Assembly: GCF_004054105.1 (NCBI RefSeq)
Contig: NZ_SBLC01000005.1
Location: forward strand, 62,001 to 126,000
Direction: 5' to 3'
DNA length: 64,000 nt
DNA from: Falsigemmobacter intermedius
GTDB lineage: Bacteria > Pseudomonadota > Alphaproteobacteria > Rhodobacterales > Rhodobacteraceae
Notes under the pieces: generated by a model
What the model saw: the letters and a program-made list of their open reading frames with translations, nothing else
Told to the model about the DNA's origin: nothing
The model's database searches: none
Made by a program: the position numbers and the translations under genes
Shown here: positions 54,947 through 63,649 of the stretch, in pieces
Layout of the letters: each line of letters starts with the position of its first letter
Position numbering within the stretch: position 1 is the stretch's first letter

Positions 54947-55693
54947 TTAACGAAGGGTGGCAATCGGCCCTTCTGGGCGGCCGTGGATGAACTGATCGAC
55001 GTAAGGGTCGCCCGAGTGGTCAAGATCGGCCACCGGTCCCAGCCACTGCACGCGGCCCTGGTAAAGCATGCAGACCTGATCCGCGATGGCGCGCACCGAG
55101 GTCATATCATGGGTGATCGAGATCGCGGTCGCGCCCATCTCGGTCACAAGGCCGCGGATCAGATCGTTGATGACGCCCGACATGATCGGATCAAGCCCGG
55201 TGGTCGGCTCATCAAAGAAGATGATCGAAGGGTCCGCCGCAATGGCGCGGGCAAGGCTGACGCGCTTTTGCATGCCGCCCGAAAGCTCTGCCGGGTAGAG
55301 ATCGGCCACCCGCTCGGGCAGGCCCACCCGGGCCAGCTTTTCAATGGCAATGGCGCGGGCCTCATCGCGCGGGCGCTTTTTCGCGCCGCGCAGCAGGCGG
55401 AAGGCGACATTCTCCCAGATCTTCAGCGAGTCAAACAGCGCGCCGCCCTGGAAGAGCATTCCGAAAGTTTGCAAAAAATCCTCACGGTTGGCAGCGGTCA
55501 ACTCGGTGCCATTCACAAGGATCTGCCCCTTGTCCTGCGGCACAAGGCCAAGGATCGTCTTCAGCAGCACGGATTTCCCGGTGCCCGATCCGCCAATGAC
55601 CACCAGGTTCTGGCCCTTTGGCACCTCAAGGCTGACCCCGCGCAAGACGTGGTTTGAGCCGAAGGATTTATGAACGTCCTGAAGTCGGATCAT
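54947..55693 (-). CDS. mlaF: Phospholipid-trafficking ABC ATPase MlaF
   Basis: 248 residues, ABC ATPase of the MCE-associated group. Walker A is GGSGTGKS (34-41), the signature is LSGGMQKRVSLARA, Walker B IIFFDEPTTGLDP, and switch His is in ISITHDMTSVRAIAD. The C-terminal tail (DPYVDQFIHGRPEGPI) is typical of MlaF. It energises movement of phospholipids with MlaE. It overlaps mlaE by 4 bp. No mlaD gene follows; a convergent MFS gene does. Confidence 0.93.
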   Translation of the reverse strand: MIRLQDVHKSFGSNHVLRGVSLEVPKGQNLVVIGGSGTGKSVLLKTILGLVPQDKGQILVNGTELTAANREDFLQTFGMLFQGGALFDSLKIWENVAFRLLRGAKKRPRDEARAIAIEKLARVGLPERVADLYPAELSGGMQKRVSLARAIAADPSIIFFDEPTTGLDPIMSGVINDLIRGLVTEMGATAISITHDMTSVRAIADQVCMLYQGRVQWLGPVADLDHSGDPYVDQFIHGRPEGPIATLR

Positions 55694-56478
55694 GAGGTAA
55701 AGAACACTTCCGTCAGCGCATAGTTCGCCGCAAGGATCAGGATGGAGGAGGCCACGACCGCCGATTTCGTCGCAGCGCCCACGCCCTGGGCCCCGCGCCC
55801 CGACATCATGCCGTGATAGCAGCCCATCAGCGCCACGATGGCCCCGAAAGCCGCGCCTTTGACCAGTCCCGAGCCGACATCCCAGACCTCAAGATAGGTC
55901 CAGGTGTTGTAAAGATAGCTGCCCGAGTTGAAATCGAGCCGCGTGGTGCCGACCAGCCAGCCACCCATGATGCCGATGATATCGCCCACGGCGACCAGCA
56001 CGGGCATGGAAAGCGTGGCCGCCACGACCCGAGGCACCACCAGATATTTCACCGGATTGGTCGAGAGCGTGGTCAGCGCATCAATCTGCTCGGTCACCTT
56101 CATGGTGCCGATCTCGGCGGCGATGGAGCTTGCTACCCGTGCTGCCACCATCAGCCCGCCTAAGACCGGACCAAGTTCGCGCACCATACCAATGGCGACG
56201 ATTGAGGGGACGGCAAATTCGGCCTGAAAGCGCGCGCCGCCCGAATAGATCTGCAAAGCCAGCGCGCCCCCCGTGAAAAGCGCGGTCAGCGCCACCACCG
56301 GCAGCGAAAGCCAGCCGATGGCCAGCAGCTGGTTCAGCAGTTCGCGGCCATAGAACGGCGGGCGCAGGATATGCGAGATCACCTGTCCGGCAAAAATCAC
56401 CACCCGGCCCAGTCCCCCGATCAGATCAAGGGTCAGGCGGCCAAGGCGTGCCAGCGGCTGCGCCAGCGCCCGGCTCAT
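55690..56478 (-). CDS. mlaE: Phospholipid-trafficking ABC permease MlaE
   Basis: 262 residues, five to six membrane helices. The MlaE/YrbE signature is seen in [41 protein letters not shown], here split across the conserved coupling helix. The N-terminal interfacial helix and the C-terminal [25 protein letters not shown] complete the family. ATGA overlaps join it to alr upstream and mlaF downstream, so alr-mlaE-mlaF is one translational unit. The system's mlaA/mlaC partners are at 6.3-7.6 kb. Confidence 0.93.
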   Translation of the reverse strand: MSRALAQPLARLGRLTLDLIGGLGRVVIFAGQVISHILRPPFYGRELLNQLLAIGWLSLPVVALTALFTGGALALQIYSGGARFQAEFAVPSIVAIGMVRELGPVLGGLMVAARVASSIAAEIGTMKVTEQIDALTTLSTNPVKYLVVPRVVAATLSMPVLVAVGDIIGIMGGWLVGTTRLDFNSGSYLYNTWTYLEVWDVGSGLVKGAAFGAIVALMGCYHGMMSGRGAQGVGAATKSAVVASSILILAANYALTEVFFTS

Positions 56479-57521
56479 GCCGCGCCGTGGTAGCGCCGCG
56501 TATAGCGGTGCCCGAGCGAAGTGAGGATTTCATAGCCGATGGTTCCGGCCACGCCGCCCAGGGCATCAACCCCCTGATGCGGACCCAGAATATCCAAAGT
56601 CTCCGGCACCTGATCGAGGTGGCTCACATCCACGGTGATCAGATCCATTGACACACGGCCCAGGAGCGGGCAGGGGACATCGCCCGCCCAAAGGGTCGCT
56701 TTGCCCGAAAGCGCGCGGCTCAGCCCGTCGGCATAGCCAGCGGCAAGGGTCGCAACGCGGGTCGGCTGCGTGGCGCGGAAGCCCAGCGAATAGCCGACAT
56801 ATTCCCCCGGCTGCACCAGGCGGTGCTGAATGACCGGAAGCGACAGGGTGACGACCGGCAGAGCCCCCTCAAAAGGCAGGCCGCCATAAAGGCCGACGCC
56901 TGGGCGGGTCACGTCAAAATGATATTCCGGCCCGAGCAGAATGCCCCCGGTGGCCGAGAGCGAGCGGGCAATGCCAAGGCCATCGGTCAGGGTGTGGAAC
57001 GTCTCAAGCTGGCTGCGGTTCAGCGCCGTCTCAGGTGCATCGGCGCAGGCCAGGTGGCTCATCAGCAGGGTCGGGCGGGCATCAAGCACGATATCGGCGA
57101 TTGCCGCCCAGTCATCGGCCTCAAGGCCCAGACGGTTCATGCCGGTATCAAGCTGAATCCCGAAGGCATGGCCGGGCAGGTTTTCAAAGTGGCGGGTCAC
57201 CTGCTCAACGGAATTGAGCATCGGTGTCAGGCCGAAATCGCGGATGAGCCCGGTATCGCCGCCACAATGGCCGCCGAGCACATTGATCTCAAACCCATCG
57301 CCAAGCGCCTGACGGACCTGAGCGCCTTCTTCCGCCACAGCGACGAAGAAGCGCCTCGCGCCCGCGCCGGCCAGCGCCCGGGCAACGGTGCCCGCGCCAA
57401 GGCCATAGGCGTCAGCTTTGACCACCGCAGCGGTCTCAGTGGTTGCAGCAGAGACACGATCCATCGCGCGCCAGTTGGCGCAGATCGCAGCGAGGTCAAT
57501 GGAGAGAATACCGGTAGCCAT
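56475..57521 (-). CDS. alr: Alanine racemase
   Basis: Makes D-alanine for peptidoglycan, PLP-dependent, 348 residues. The PLP Lys is Lys35 in [12 protein letters not shown], and the second-subunit catalytic Tyr is in GYSLGF. The C-terminal beta domain has [15 protein letters not shown], with the usual MDxxxxD pattern. It heads the alr-mlaE-mlaF unit with a 4-bp overlap. The ribosome site before ATG 57521 is poor. Confidence 0.95.
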   Translation of the reverse strand: MATGILSIDLAAICANWRAMDRVSAATTETAAVVKADAYGLGAGTVARALAGAGARRFFVAVAEEGAQVRQALGDGFEINVLGGHCGGDTGLIRDFGLTPMLNSVEQVTRHFENLPGHAFGIQLDTGMNRLGLEADDWAAIADIVLDARPTLLMSHLACADAPETALNRSQLETFHTLTDGLGIARSLSATGGILLGPEYHFDVTRPGVGLYGGLPFEGALPVVTLSLPVIQHRLVQPGEYVGYSLGFRATQPTRVATLAAGYADGLSRALSGKATLWAGDVPCPLLGRVSMDLITVDVSHLDQVPETLDILGPHQGVDALGGVAGTIGYEILTSLGHRYTRRYHGAA

Positions 57522-57834
57522 AGCGCGGTTTTGACACTGCCACAGCGAAGGTCAAGCGCGAAATCAGAAGCGGCCCTGTACGCAGAGCAGAGTTGCGCGG
57601 GCAGGGGGGCAGGGGGGGCATGTTTCGGGTGACCGCTTCGCCCCGGCGGGTCAGGGTGCCCGGCCTCAGCCGGAAAGCCCCGCTCCGAGCAGCAGAGATC
57701 CGAGCGGGCCGAAGAAGACGCCTGTCAGAATTTCTGCGCAAAGGAGCGGAAGCTCGGGGAAAGTTGCAGCGGGCATGGCAGTTACTCGTGTATACGACGG
57801 CGGGCCGCCCCGGTGTCGGGGCGGCCCTCAGATT
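57522..57834. other. 313-bp intergenic region between alr and thiolase genes
   Basis: No convincing gene. It holds a long GC hairpin next to the thiolase stop (see terminator at 57802), and a 36-codon minus-strand reading frame (57666-57776, ATG, hydrophobic FFGPLGSLLLGAGLSG) without a ribosome site, which I do not call. The alr promoter must lie within the first 100 bp. Confidence 0.5.
57802..57827 (-). terminator. Hairpin after the thiolase gene
   Basis: Perfect 11-bp stem GGGCCGCCCCG / CGGGGCGGCCC with a 4-base loop lies 7 bp past the thiolase stop on the minus strand. It lacks a T-run, so it may act as an mRNA 3'-end stabiliser rather than a classical terminator. Confidence 0.6.
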
Positions 57835-59010
57835 TTACAGGCGCTCAATCGCCAGGGCGATGCCCTGACCGCCGCCGATGCACATGGTGATCAGCGCCAG
57901 CTTGCCGCCCGTGCGCTGCAGTTCATAGAGTGCTTTGATGGTGATGATCGCGCCGGTTGCGCCGACCGGGTGGCCGAGTGCGATGGCACCGCCGTTCGGG
58001 TTCACCTTTGCCGGATCCAGATCCAGCCCGCGCGAGACGGCCAGCGCCTGGGCCGCAAAAGCCTCGTTCGATTCGATCACATCGAAATCCGAGACCTTCA
58101 GGCCGGTTTTCGCCAGCAGCGCTTTCACTGCCGGGATCGGGCCATTGCCCATCCGGGTGGGATCGACGCCCGCATGGGCGTAGCCCAGGATCCGCGCCAG
58201 CGGCTTCAGACCGGCTGCCGCGGCCGCATCGGCGCGGCCAAGGACGAGTGCGCCTGCGCCATCATTGATGCCCGAGGCATTGCCCGCAGTCACGGTGCCA
58301 TCTTTCAGAAAGACCGGTTTCAGACCGCCGAGGCTCTCCAGGGTCGAGGCTTTCGGATGCTCGTCTTTCGCAAAAAGCGTCACACCCTTGCGCGACTTCA
58401 GCTCCACCGGAACGATCTGGCTGTCGAAATGGCCGGCTTCAATGGCGGCGATGGCGCGGCGCTGGCTTTCAACCGAGAAGGCGTCCTGCTCTTCGCGGGT
58501 GATATTGCCGTCTTTCGCCTGGTTCTCGGCGGTCACGCCCATATGACCGGTGCCGAAGGGGCAGTGGAGCGTGGCGGTCAGCATATCGATCGCCTTGCCG
58601 TCGCCCATCTTCTGGCCAAAGCGGGCGAAGGGCAGGTTATAGGGCGCGCGGCTCATGGCCTCGGCACCGCCTGCCAGGGCGAAGTCGGCATCGCCGAGCA
58701 TCAGCGATTGTGCCGCTGAGACAATGGCCTGCACGCCCGAGCCGCAGAGACGGTTGACGTTCATCGCCGGGGTTTCCTGGGGAATACCGGCCTCAATGGC
58801 GGCCACGCGCGAGAGATACATGTCGCGCGGCTCGGTGTTGATGACATGGCCGAAGACCACATGGCCGATTTTCGCGGCGTCAATCCCGGCGCGCTCAATG
58901 GCGGCTTTCGACACGATCGTCGCAAGCTCGCAGGGCGGGGTATTGGCAAGGCTGCCGCCAAAGCTGCCGATGGCGGTGCGGGCACCGGAGAGGATGACGA
59001 TATCGGACAT
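57835..59010 (-). CDS. Acetyl-CoA acyltransferase (thiolase)
   Basis: 391 residues, thiolase superfamily. The nucleophilic Cys is Cys89 in NRLCGSGVQA, with His347 in LGHPVGATGA and the acid/base Cys377 in MCIGGGQG. Biosynthetic-type length and sequence (PhaA/BktB-like), so it probably condenses two acetyl-CoA, or acetyl- with propionyl-CoA, for PHB or the ethylmalonyl-CoA pathway; degradative use cannot be excluded. phaB is not adjacent. AAGGAA precedes ATG 59010. A perfect palindrome lies about 150 bp upstream. Confidence 0.93.
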   Translation of the reverse strand: MSDIVILSGARTAIGSFGGSLANTPPCELATIVSKAAIERAGIDAAKIGHVVFGHVINTEPRDMYLSRVAAIEAGIPQETPAMNVNRLCGSGVQAIVSAAQSLMLGDADFALAGGAEAMSRAPYNLPFARFGQKMGDGKAIDMLTATLHCPFGTGHMGVTAENQAKDGNITREEQDAFSVESQRRAIAAIEAGHFDSQIVPVELKSRKGVTLFAKDEHPKASTLESLGGLKPVFLKDGTVTAGNASGINDGAGALVLGRADAAAAAGLKPLARILGYAHAGVDPTRMGNGPIPAVKALLAKTGLKVSDFDVIESNEAFAAQALAVSRGLDLDPAKVNPNGGAIALGHPVGATGAIITIKALYELQRTGGKLALITMCIGGGQGIALAIERL

Positions 59011-59439
59011 GATAGTTCCTTCTGTAAAGCGCTGTCAGAAGGGGGTGTCAGAGGCGGGCTCCTCCCGTTGGCTCTGGCCGGGCCTCCCTCCCTGCTGAGC
59101 TATTCCTGCGCATTGCGCCTCTCTGGTCAAGCGCTGCGCGGCCCTGCGACGCTGCGTTGCAGAATAATTTCTGCATCGCAGGAGGGGACGGGCAGATCGG
59201 AGGGGGCGAATTTCTGGCTCCTGTCTTCGGGCATGCCTGAATATTATGTGGATCGCCGGAAAGCCGCGGGTGAGGGGGGCGTCGCCTTCGGGGAAATTTC
59301 TTGACCGCCCGGGGCGCTGGTGTAGCCTCAAAGCTGACCGATTGGTCCGATTTGAATTCGGAGATGACCAGGCACGCAAGGGGCGCAAGACCTCTGCGGC
59401 GATCCGGGGAGCAAGCCATGACGCCAGCGGGCCCGAACC
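59011..59439. other. 429-bp intergenic region upstream of thiolase and decayed hydA
   Basis: No gene was found. It holds the palindrome at 59158-59175 and the presumed thiolase promoter on the minus strand. The right-hand part probably once held the 5' end and promoter of hydA, but no recognisable hydA N-terminus remains. Confidence 0.5.
59158..59175. promoter_or_regulatory. Palindromic operator candidate upstream of thiolase
   Basis: TGCAGAA-TAAT-TTCTGCA is a perfect 7+7 inverted repeat, 148 bp upstream of the thiolase ATG on the minus strand. TGCA-type palindromes of this kind are used by regulators of acyl-CoA and PHB metabolism in related bacteria; which one binds here is not known. Confidence 0.45.
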
Positions 59440-60020
59440 TGAGGATTGAGGCCCCGCGGCTGCGGGACAGCCGCGACGAGTCTTTGCCCTGTGTCGCAAC
59501 CGACCGCTGTGCCTTTGCCACGGATCAGAAACCCACGGGTGTGGGCGATTTCTCGAAGATCCCGAATGGCACCGGGGGTCTGCAGGACCTTCTGCCGGTG
59601 CTTTGGGCGCAGGGTGTGAACACAGGGCGGCTGACGCCCTGTGAATTTGTCGCCGTCGCCTCGACCAATATTACCAGGATCCTGAATATGTATCCGAGAA
59701 AGGGCGCGGTTCTGGTCGGGGCCGATGCGGATCTGGCGGTCTGGGAGCCGGAAAAGGAGGGGGTGGTCACGGCTGCCACCCAGGAGTCAAGAATAGATTA
59801 CAACGTCTTTCAGGGGCAAAAGCCGAAAGGTCGGCCGCGCTATACCCTGAGCCGGGGGCGGGCGGCTTTTGAAGAGGGTAAAGGGCGGCCCGCGCCGGGC
59901 CGGGGGCAGTTCACCCCGCGAGCACCGCGTCCGGCAGTGAACCGCACGCTGTCCGCCTGGAAGGAGCTGAGTGCGCGGCGCCCGGTCAGCCGCAGCGGCA
60001 TCCGCGCAAGCGGCGTCTGA
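59440..60020 (+). pseudogene. hydA: Dihydropyrimidinase (D-hydantoinase), 3' remnant
   Basis: Only the C-terminal part, about 190 residues, of a normally ~480-residue zinc hydrolase of reductive pyrimidine breakdown. From VATDRCAF onward the frame follows the family well: GVGDFSKIPNGTGGLQD, GVNTGRLTPCEFVAVASTN, ILNMYPRKGA, GADADLAVW, SRIDYNVF, PAVNRTLSAWKE. The N-terminal catalytic half is missing, the active-site ATDHC is ATDRC, and about ten residues are lost just before it. There is no sensible start. The stop is 13 bp before the SDR gene. Confidence 0.85.
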
Positions 60021-60033
60021 GGGAGGCAAACGC

Positions 60034-60729
60034 ATGAAAACGGCACTTATTGTGGCGGGTGGCAGCGGCATGGGGGCCGCCTCTGCCCGGGCGCTGGCGG
60101 CAGAGGGTTATCGGGTGGGAATCCTCTCCTCCTCGGGCAAAGGCCAGGCGCTGGCGGAGGAATTGGGCGGGATCGGGGTGACGGGCTCCAACCGCTCGGA
60201 AGCCGATATGCGCGGGCTGGTTGATCAGGCCATGGAGGCCTGGGGGCGGATCGATGTGCTGGTGAACTCTGCCGGGCATGGGCCGAAAGGCCCGCTGCTG
60301 GATCTGAGCGAGGAGGACTGGCGCGAGGGGTTCGACATCTATTTTCTGAACGTCGTGCGCGCCGTGCGGCTGGTGACCCCGGTGATGGAGCGGCAGGGCG
60401 GGGGCGCGATCGTGAACATCTCCACCGCCTGGGTCGATGAACCCTCAGAGATGTTTCCGACCTCGGCGGTGGCACGCTCAGGTCTGACGGCTTTTACCAA
60501 ACTCTACAGCGATCGCTATGCGGCCCTTGGTATAAGGATGAACAATGTCCTGCCCGGCTGGATCGACAGTCTTCCGATGAAAGACGAGCGCGCGGCCGCC
60601 GTGCCGATGCAGCGCTATGGCACCGCCGGGGAGATCGGAAAGACGGTGGCTTTTCTGGCCTCTGAGGCCGCAGGCTACATCACCGGCCAGAGCCTGCGGG
60701 TCGACGGCGGGCTGATGCGCAGCATTTGA
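60034..60729 (+). CDS. SDR-family oxidoreductase lacking the canonical Tyr/Lys
   Basis: 231 residues, short-chain dehydrogenase fold. The cofactor loop is VAGGSGMGAASARALA and NSAGHGPKGPLLD resembles the NNAG motif. Ser130 of the triad is present (IVNIST). The YxxxK motif is replaced by SAVAR (Ser144, Arg148). The C-terminus ends GYITGQSLRVDGGLMRSI, as in 3-oxoacyl-ACP-reductase-like SDRs. GGGAGG precedes ATG 60034. It is the only open gene among decayed pyrimidine-catabolism genes. It may be a variant SDR rather than a dead enzyme. Confidence 0.8.
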   Translation: MKTALIVAGGSGMGAASARALAAEGYRVGILSSSGKGQALAEELGGIGVTGSNRSEADMRGLVDQAMEAWGRIDVLVNSAGHGPKGPLLDLSEEDWREGFDIYFLNVVRAVRLVTPVMERQGGGAIVNISTAWVDEPSEMFPTSAVARSGLTAFTKLYSDRYAALGIRMNNVLPGWIDSLPMKDERAAAVPMQRYGTAGEIGKTVAFLASEAAGYITGQSLRVDGGLMRSI

Positions 60730-60778
60730 TCTGAGACCGGAACCGGCTGGCAGAGCCGGACTGACCATAAGGGGACGC

Positions 60779-61052
60779 GATCAAAGATACGTTAAACCTG
60801 GCCGAGCCGGTGATCGAAGCGGAAGGGCTGAACCTGATCTTTCAGGCCGCAGACGGGCCGGTTCAGGCCCTGAAAGATGTCTCTCTGACCATTCTCAAAG
60901 GGGAATTTGTCAGCTTCATCGGCCCCTCGGGCTGCGGCACGACCAACTTTTTACGCTGTATCGCGTCGCTGTAGCATCCGACCTCTGGGCGGCTGAGCGT
61001 GAATGCTCTGAAGCCCGATGAGGCGCGGCGCGCGCAGGCGGCGGAAGTGTGA
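60779..61052 (+). pseudogene. ABC transporter ATPase, 5' remnant
   Basis: About the first 90 codons of a nitrate/taurine-type ABC ATPase: IEAEGLNLIFQAADGPVQAL, LKDVSLTILKGEFVSFIGPSG. The Walker A is damaged (GPSGCGTTNF, with Lys and Thr changed), TAG stands at 60972-60974, and no start codon remains. The frame continues to HPTSGRL... DEARRAQAAEV and then breaks off. The signature, Walker B and the permease gene are gone, deleted before the binding-protein remnant. Confidence 0.85.
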
Positions 61053-61811
61053 CGCTGCAGCTGAAATGGGTCACTCAGGCGCAGTGCGCGGGTTATTTCG
61101 TGACGCTGGATAAGAGGTTCTACGAGGAAGAGGGGCTCAATGTGACCATCAGGCCGTTAGGGCCCCGATGTGGCAATGGTTCAGGTGTTGATGGGGGCGG
61201 ATGTGATGGTGGCCTGGCTGCCTTCGGCGCTGGCGGCGGAGGAGCGGGGGGCACCGGTGCTGAATATTGTGCAGCCCTTCAAATCCTCGGGGATGATGCT
61301 GACCTGTCTGAAAGATTCCGCTGTGGCATCACCTGCGGACTTCAGAGGTCAAGACCCTGGGTGTCTGGTTTGGCGGAAATGAAGATCCCTTTCTGAACAG
61401 GATGAGCCGTCTGAACCTGAAAACCGATGGCTCGGCTGTGACGGTTCTGAAGCAGGGGTTCAACGTCGGTCCGCTGCTTTAAAAGCAGGCGGCCTGCATC
61501 TCGACCATGACTTATAACGAAGACTGGCAGGTCATCGATGCGGGCGTGAAGTCTGAGGATCTGGTCACCTTCAAATATGAAGATGAGGGGGCGCGACCCT
61601 TGAGGACGGACTCTATGTCATTGAAGAAATGCTCAAAGACCTCGCCTTTGTGGAGCGCATGGCGATATTTATCAGCGCCTCGATGAAGGGGTGGAAATAT
61701 GCCGGGGAGCACCCCGATGAGGCGGCGGAGATCGTGTTGGAGAAGGATAAGACCGGAGCGCGGACCGGGGAGCATCAAAAGCGCATGGCACAGATCGCCC
61801 CCCGGAGGTGA
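61049..61811 (+). pseudogene. ABC transporter substrate-binding protein remnant (NMT1/THI5-like, pyrimidine-type)
   Basis: Recognisable over three reading frames: VTLQLKWVTQAQCAGYFV, then MVQVLMGADVMVAWLPSALA... IVQPFKSSGMMLTCLKDS, then LGVWFGGNEDPF and LKQGFNVGPLL followed by TAA, then TYNEDWQVIDAGVKSEDLVTF, then TLEDGLYVIEEML and SMKGWKYAGEHPDEAAEIV. At least three frameshifts and one stop are needed. The signal peptide and the last part are missing. The sequence type is that of the binding proteins found with dihydropyrimidinase genes in related bacteria. Confidence 0.88.
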
Positions 61812-61828
61812 TCCGGGGGGCGGTGTCG

Positions 61829-62815
61829 TTACAGAAGGCCGGCTTTGCGGAAGAGGTCGAGCACGCTTTCATCGGGGCGCGCGCCGAAATGGGTGATCAC
61901 CTCAGCCGCGGCGATGCAGCCCATGCGGCCTGCGGTTTCGAGATCACGCCCGGTGGCCAGGCCATAAAGGAAGCCTGCCGCGAACTGATCGCCCGCGCCG
62001 GTGGTGTCGAGGGGCGCGATACGGCTGACGGGAACGTCGATGGAGGTCGCGCCCTGACGGATGGTGACGCCCTCGCCCGAACGGGTGCAGACCACCAGCG
62101 GGCAGTGTGCGGCCGCCAGATCCAGCGCTTCGGTCAGAGTTTCGGTCTGATAAAGGGCGGCCCATTCGTGTTCATTGCCGATGACGAAATCCATCTCTGC
62201 CACCAGGGCGCGGAAATCCGAGCGGTGGCGATCGACGCAGAAGGGGTCTGAAAGCGAAAGGCCCGCGCGGCCCCCGGCATCGCGGCAGAGGCGTGCGGCT
62301 TTGAGGAAGGCCGCTTTGCCGGGGTCTTTGTCGAAGAGATAGCCTTCAAGGAAGAGGATTTCACTGTCGCGGATCACCGCTTCGGGCAGATCTTCGGGGC
62401 CGAATTCGGCAGAGATGCCGAGATAGGTGTTCATTGAACGCTCACCGTCGGGCGAGACGAAGATCATGCAGCGCGAGGTTGGAAGAGCCGCATTTTCGAC
62501 CGGGGCCACCGGAAAAGCGATGCCTTCGGCCGCGAGGGCGTCGACTGCGAAATGGCCGATCTCATCATCGGCGACCTTGCCGATGCAGGCGGTGCGCAGG
62601 CCAAGCGCGCCAAGGCCCGCGATGGTATTGCCGACCGAGCCGCCGGGGATCTGGCTGCGGTCGGTCATACCGGCATAGAGCGCTTCGCAGCGCGGCTGAT
62701 CGACAAGGGTCATCACCCCTTTGGTGATGCCAAGCGCTGCGAGGCCCTCGTCCTCCATGCGGGTGAGCACATCGACAATGGCATTGCCGATGCCGGTGAC
62801 CTGATAGGATTTCAT
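61829..62815 (-). CDS. Adenosine kinase / PfkB-family sugar kinase
   Basis: 328 residues, ribokinase-like fold. The N-terminal GIGNAIVDVLTRM, the Gly-rich GGSVGNTIAGLGALGL substrate segment, and the C-terminal catalytic DTTGAGDQFAAGFLYGL with the catalytic Asp are present. Annotated in alphaproteobacteria as adenosine kinase for salvage of adenosine to AMP; other nucleosides or ribose are possible. Its ATG overlaps the nth stop by 4 bp, so the two are coupled. Confidence 0.88.
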   Translation of the reverse strand: MKSYQVTGIGNAIVDVLTRMEDEGLAALGITKGVMTLVDQPRCEALYAGMTDRSQIPGGSVGNTIAGLGALGLRTACIGKVADDEIGHFAVDALAAEGIAFPVAPVENAALPTSRCMIFVSPDGERSMNTYLGISAEFGPEDLPEAVIRDSEILFLEGYLFDKDPGKAAFLKAARLCRDAGGRAGLSLSDPFCVDRHRSDFRALVAEMDFVIGNEHEWAALYQTETLTEALDLAAAHCPLVVCTRSGEGVTIRQGATSIDVPVSRIAPLDTTGAGDQFAAGFLYGLATGRDLETAGRMGCIAAAEVITHFGARPDESVLDLFRKAGLL

Positions 62816-63456
62816 ATGGTTTTGTCCTCGCTGTGACAGAGGTCAGCAATGATGCAGGCGCCACATTTTGGCTTGCGCGCGACGCAGATATAGCGGCCGT
62901 GCAGAATCAGCCAGTGATGGGCATGTTGCTGGAACTCTGCGGGAATGTTGTCTTCAATGGCGCGTTCGACCTGATCGACGTCGCGGCCCGGGCAGATGCC
63001 GGTGCGGTTGCCGATGCGGAAGATATGGGTGTCAACGGCCTGCGCCGGAATGCGCCACCACATATTCAGCACCACATTGGCCGTTTTGCGCCCCACTCCC
63101 GGCAGCGAGACGAGGGCCGCCCGGGAAGAGGGGACCACACCGCCGTAATCGCGCACGAGAATCTCTGAGAGCTTCATGACGTTTTTGGCCTTATTGCGGT
63201 AAAGGCCGATGGTCTTGATGTGTTCAATCAGCGCCTCTTCGCCAAGCGCCAGCATTTTGGCGGGGGTGTCGGCGATCTCAAAGAGTCTGGCTGTGGCGCG
63301 GTTCACGCCGATGTCTGTGGCCTGGGCAGAGAGCGCCACGGCCACGAGCAGCGTGTAGGCATTGGTATGGTTGAGCTCTCCTTTCGGTTCCGGCTCGGAG
63401 GCCTGAAACCGGGAGAAGATCTCATGCAGGGTGGCATAGGGGAGCTGAGCGGTCAT
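62812..63456 (-). CDS. nth: Endonuclease III
   Basis: DNA glycosylase/AP lyase removing oxidised pyrimidines, 214 residues. The helix-hairpin-helix is LPGVGRKTANVVLN with the catalytic Lys, followed by VDTHIFRIGNR with the catalytic Asp. The [4Fe-4S] loop has CX6CX2CX5C (CVARKPKCGACIIADLC) at the C-terminus. Start ATG 63456 gives the usual N-terminus; a longer frame upstream is only a shadow. Followed by adenosine kinase with an ATGA overlap. Confidence 0.95.
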   Translation of the reverse strand: MTAQLPYATLHEIFSRFQASEPEPKGELNHTNAYTLLVAVALSAQATDIGVNRATARLFEIADTPAKMLALGEEALIEHIKTIGLYRNKAKNVMKLSEILVRDYGGVVPSSRAALVSLPGVGRKTANVVLNMWWRIPAQAVDTHIFRIGNRTGICPGRDVDQVERAIEDNIPAEFQQHAHHWLILHGRYICVARKPKCGACIIADLCHSEDKTI

Positions 63457-63547
63457 GGTCTGCTTTTGCCTCAGATCCTCATAGCGGAGCAATGCGCAAA
63501 TTCCGGGTCGGGGCCGGACGCGCCCTGGGTGTAAGGTGTGGGGAGAG

Positions 63548-63601
63548 GCGGGGGCTGCCGCCCCCGCACCCCCGCCTGAAGGGGGCAAGTGCCCCCTTCA
63601 G
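63548..63601. repeat. Tandem GC-rich hairpins, repeat copy C
   Basis: Two adjacent perfect stems: GCGGGGGC / GCCCCCGC (63548-63567) and CTGAAGGGGGCA / TGCCCCCTTCAG (63576-63601). The first half (GGGGGCTGCCGCCCCCGCACCCC) matches the hairpin half of the repeats at 17020 and 27562; the AT-rich tail of those copies is replaced by the second hairpin. It lies between the divergent nth and Ada-type genes. Confidence 0.65.
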
Positions 63602-63649
63602 ACTTCCCTTTGCGAGAAGGCGTTGCGGGCGGGTTGAGCGGAGTTCGGG

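Noticed and set aside
57666-57776. 36-codon minus-strand frame with a hydrophobic end
   Set aside because: No ribosome-binding site and no partner; length is within chance for this GC content.
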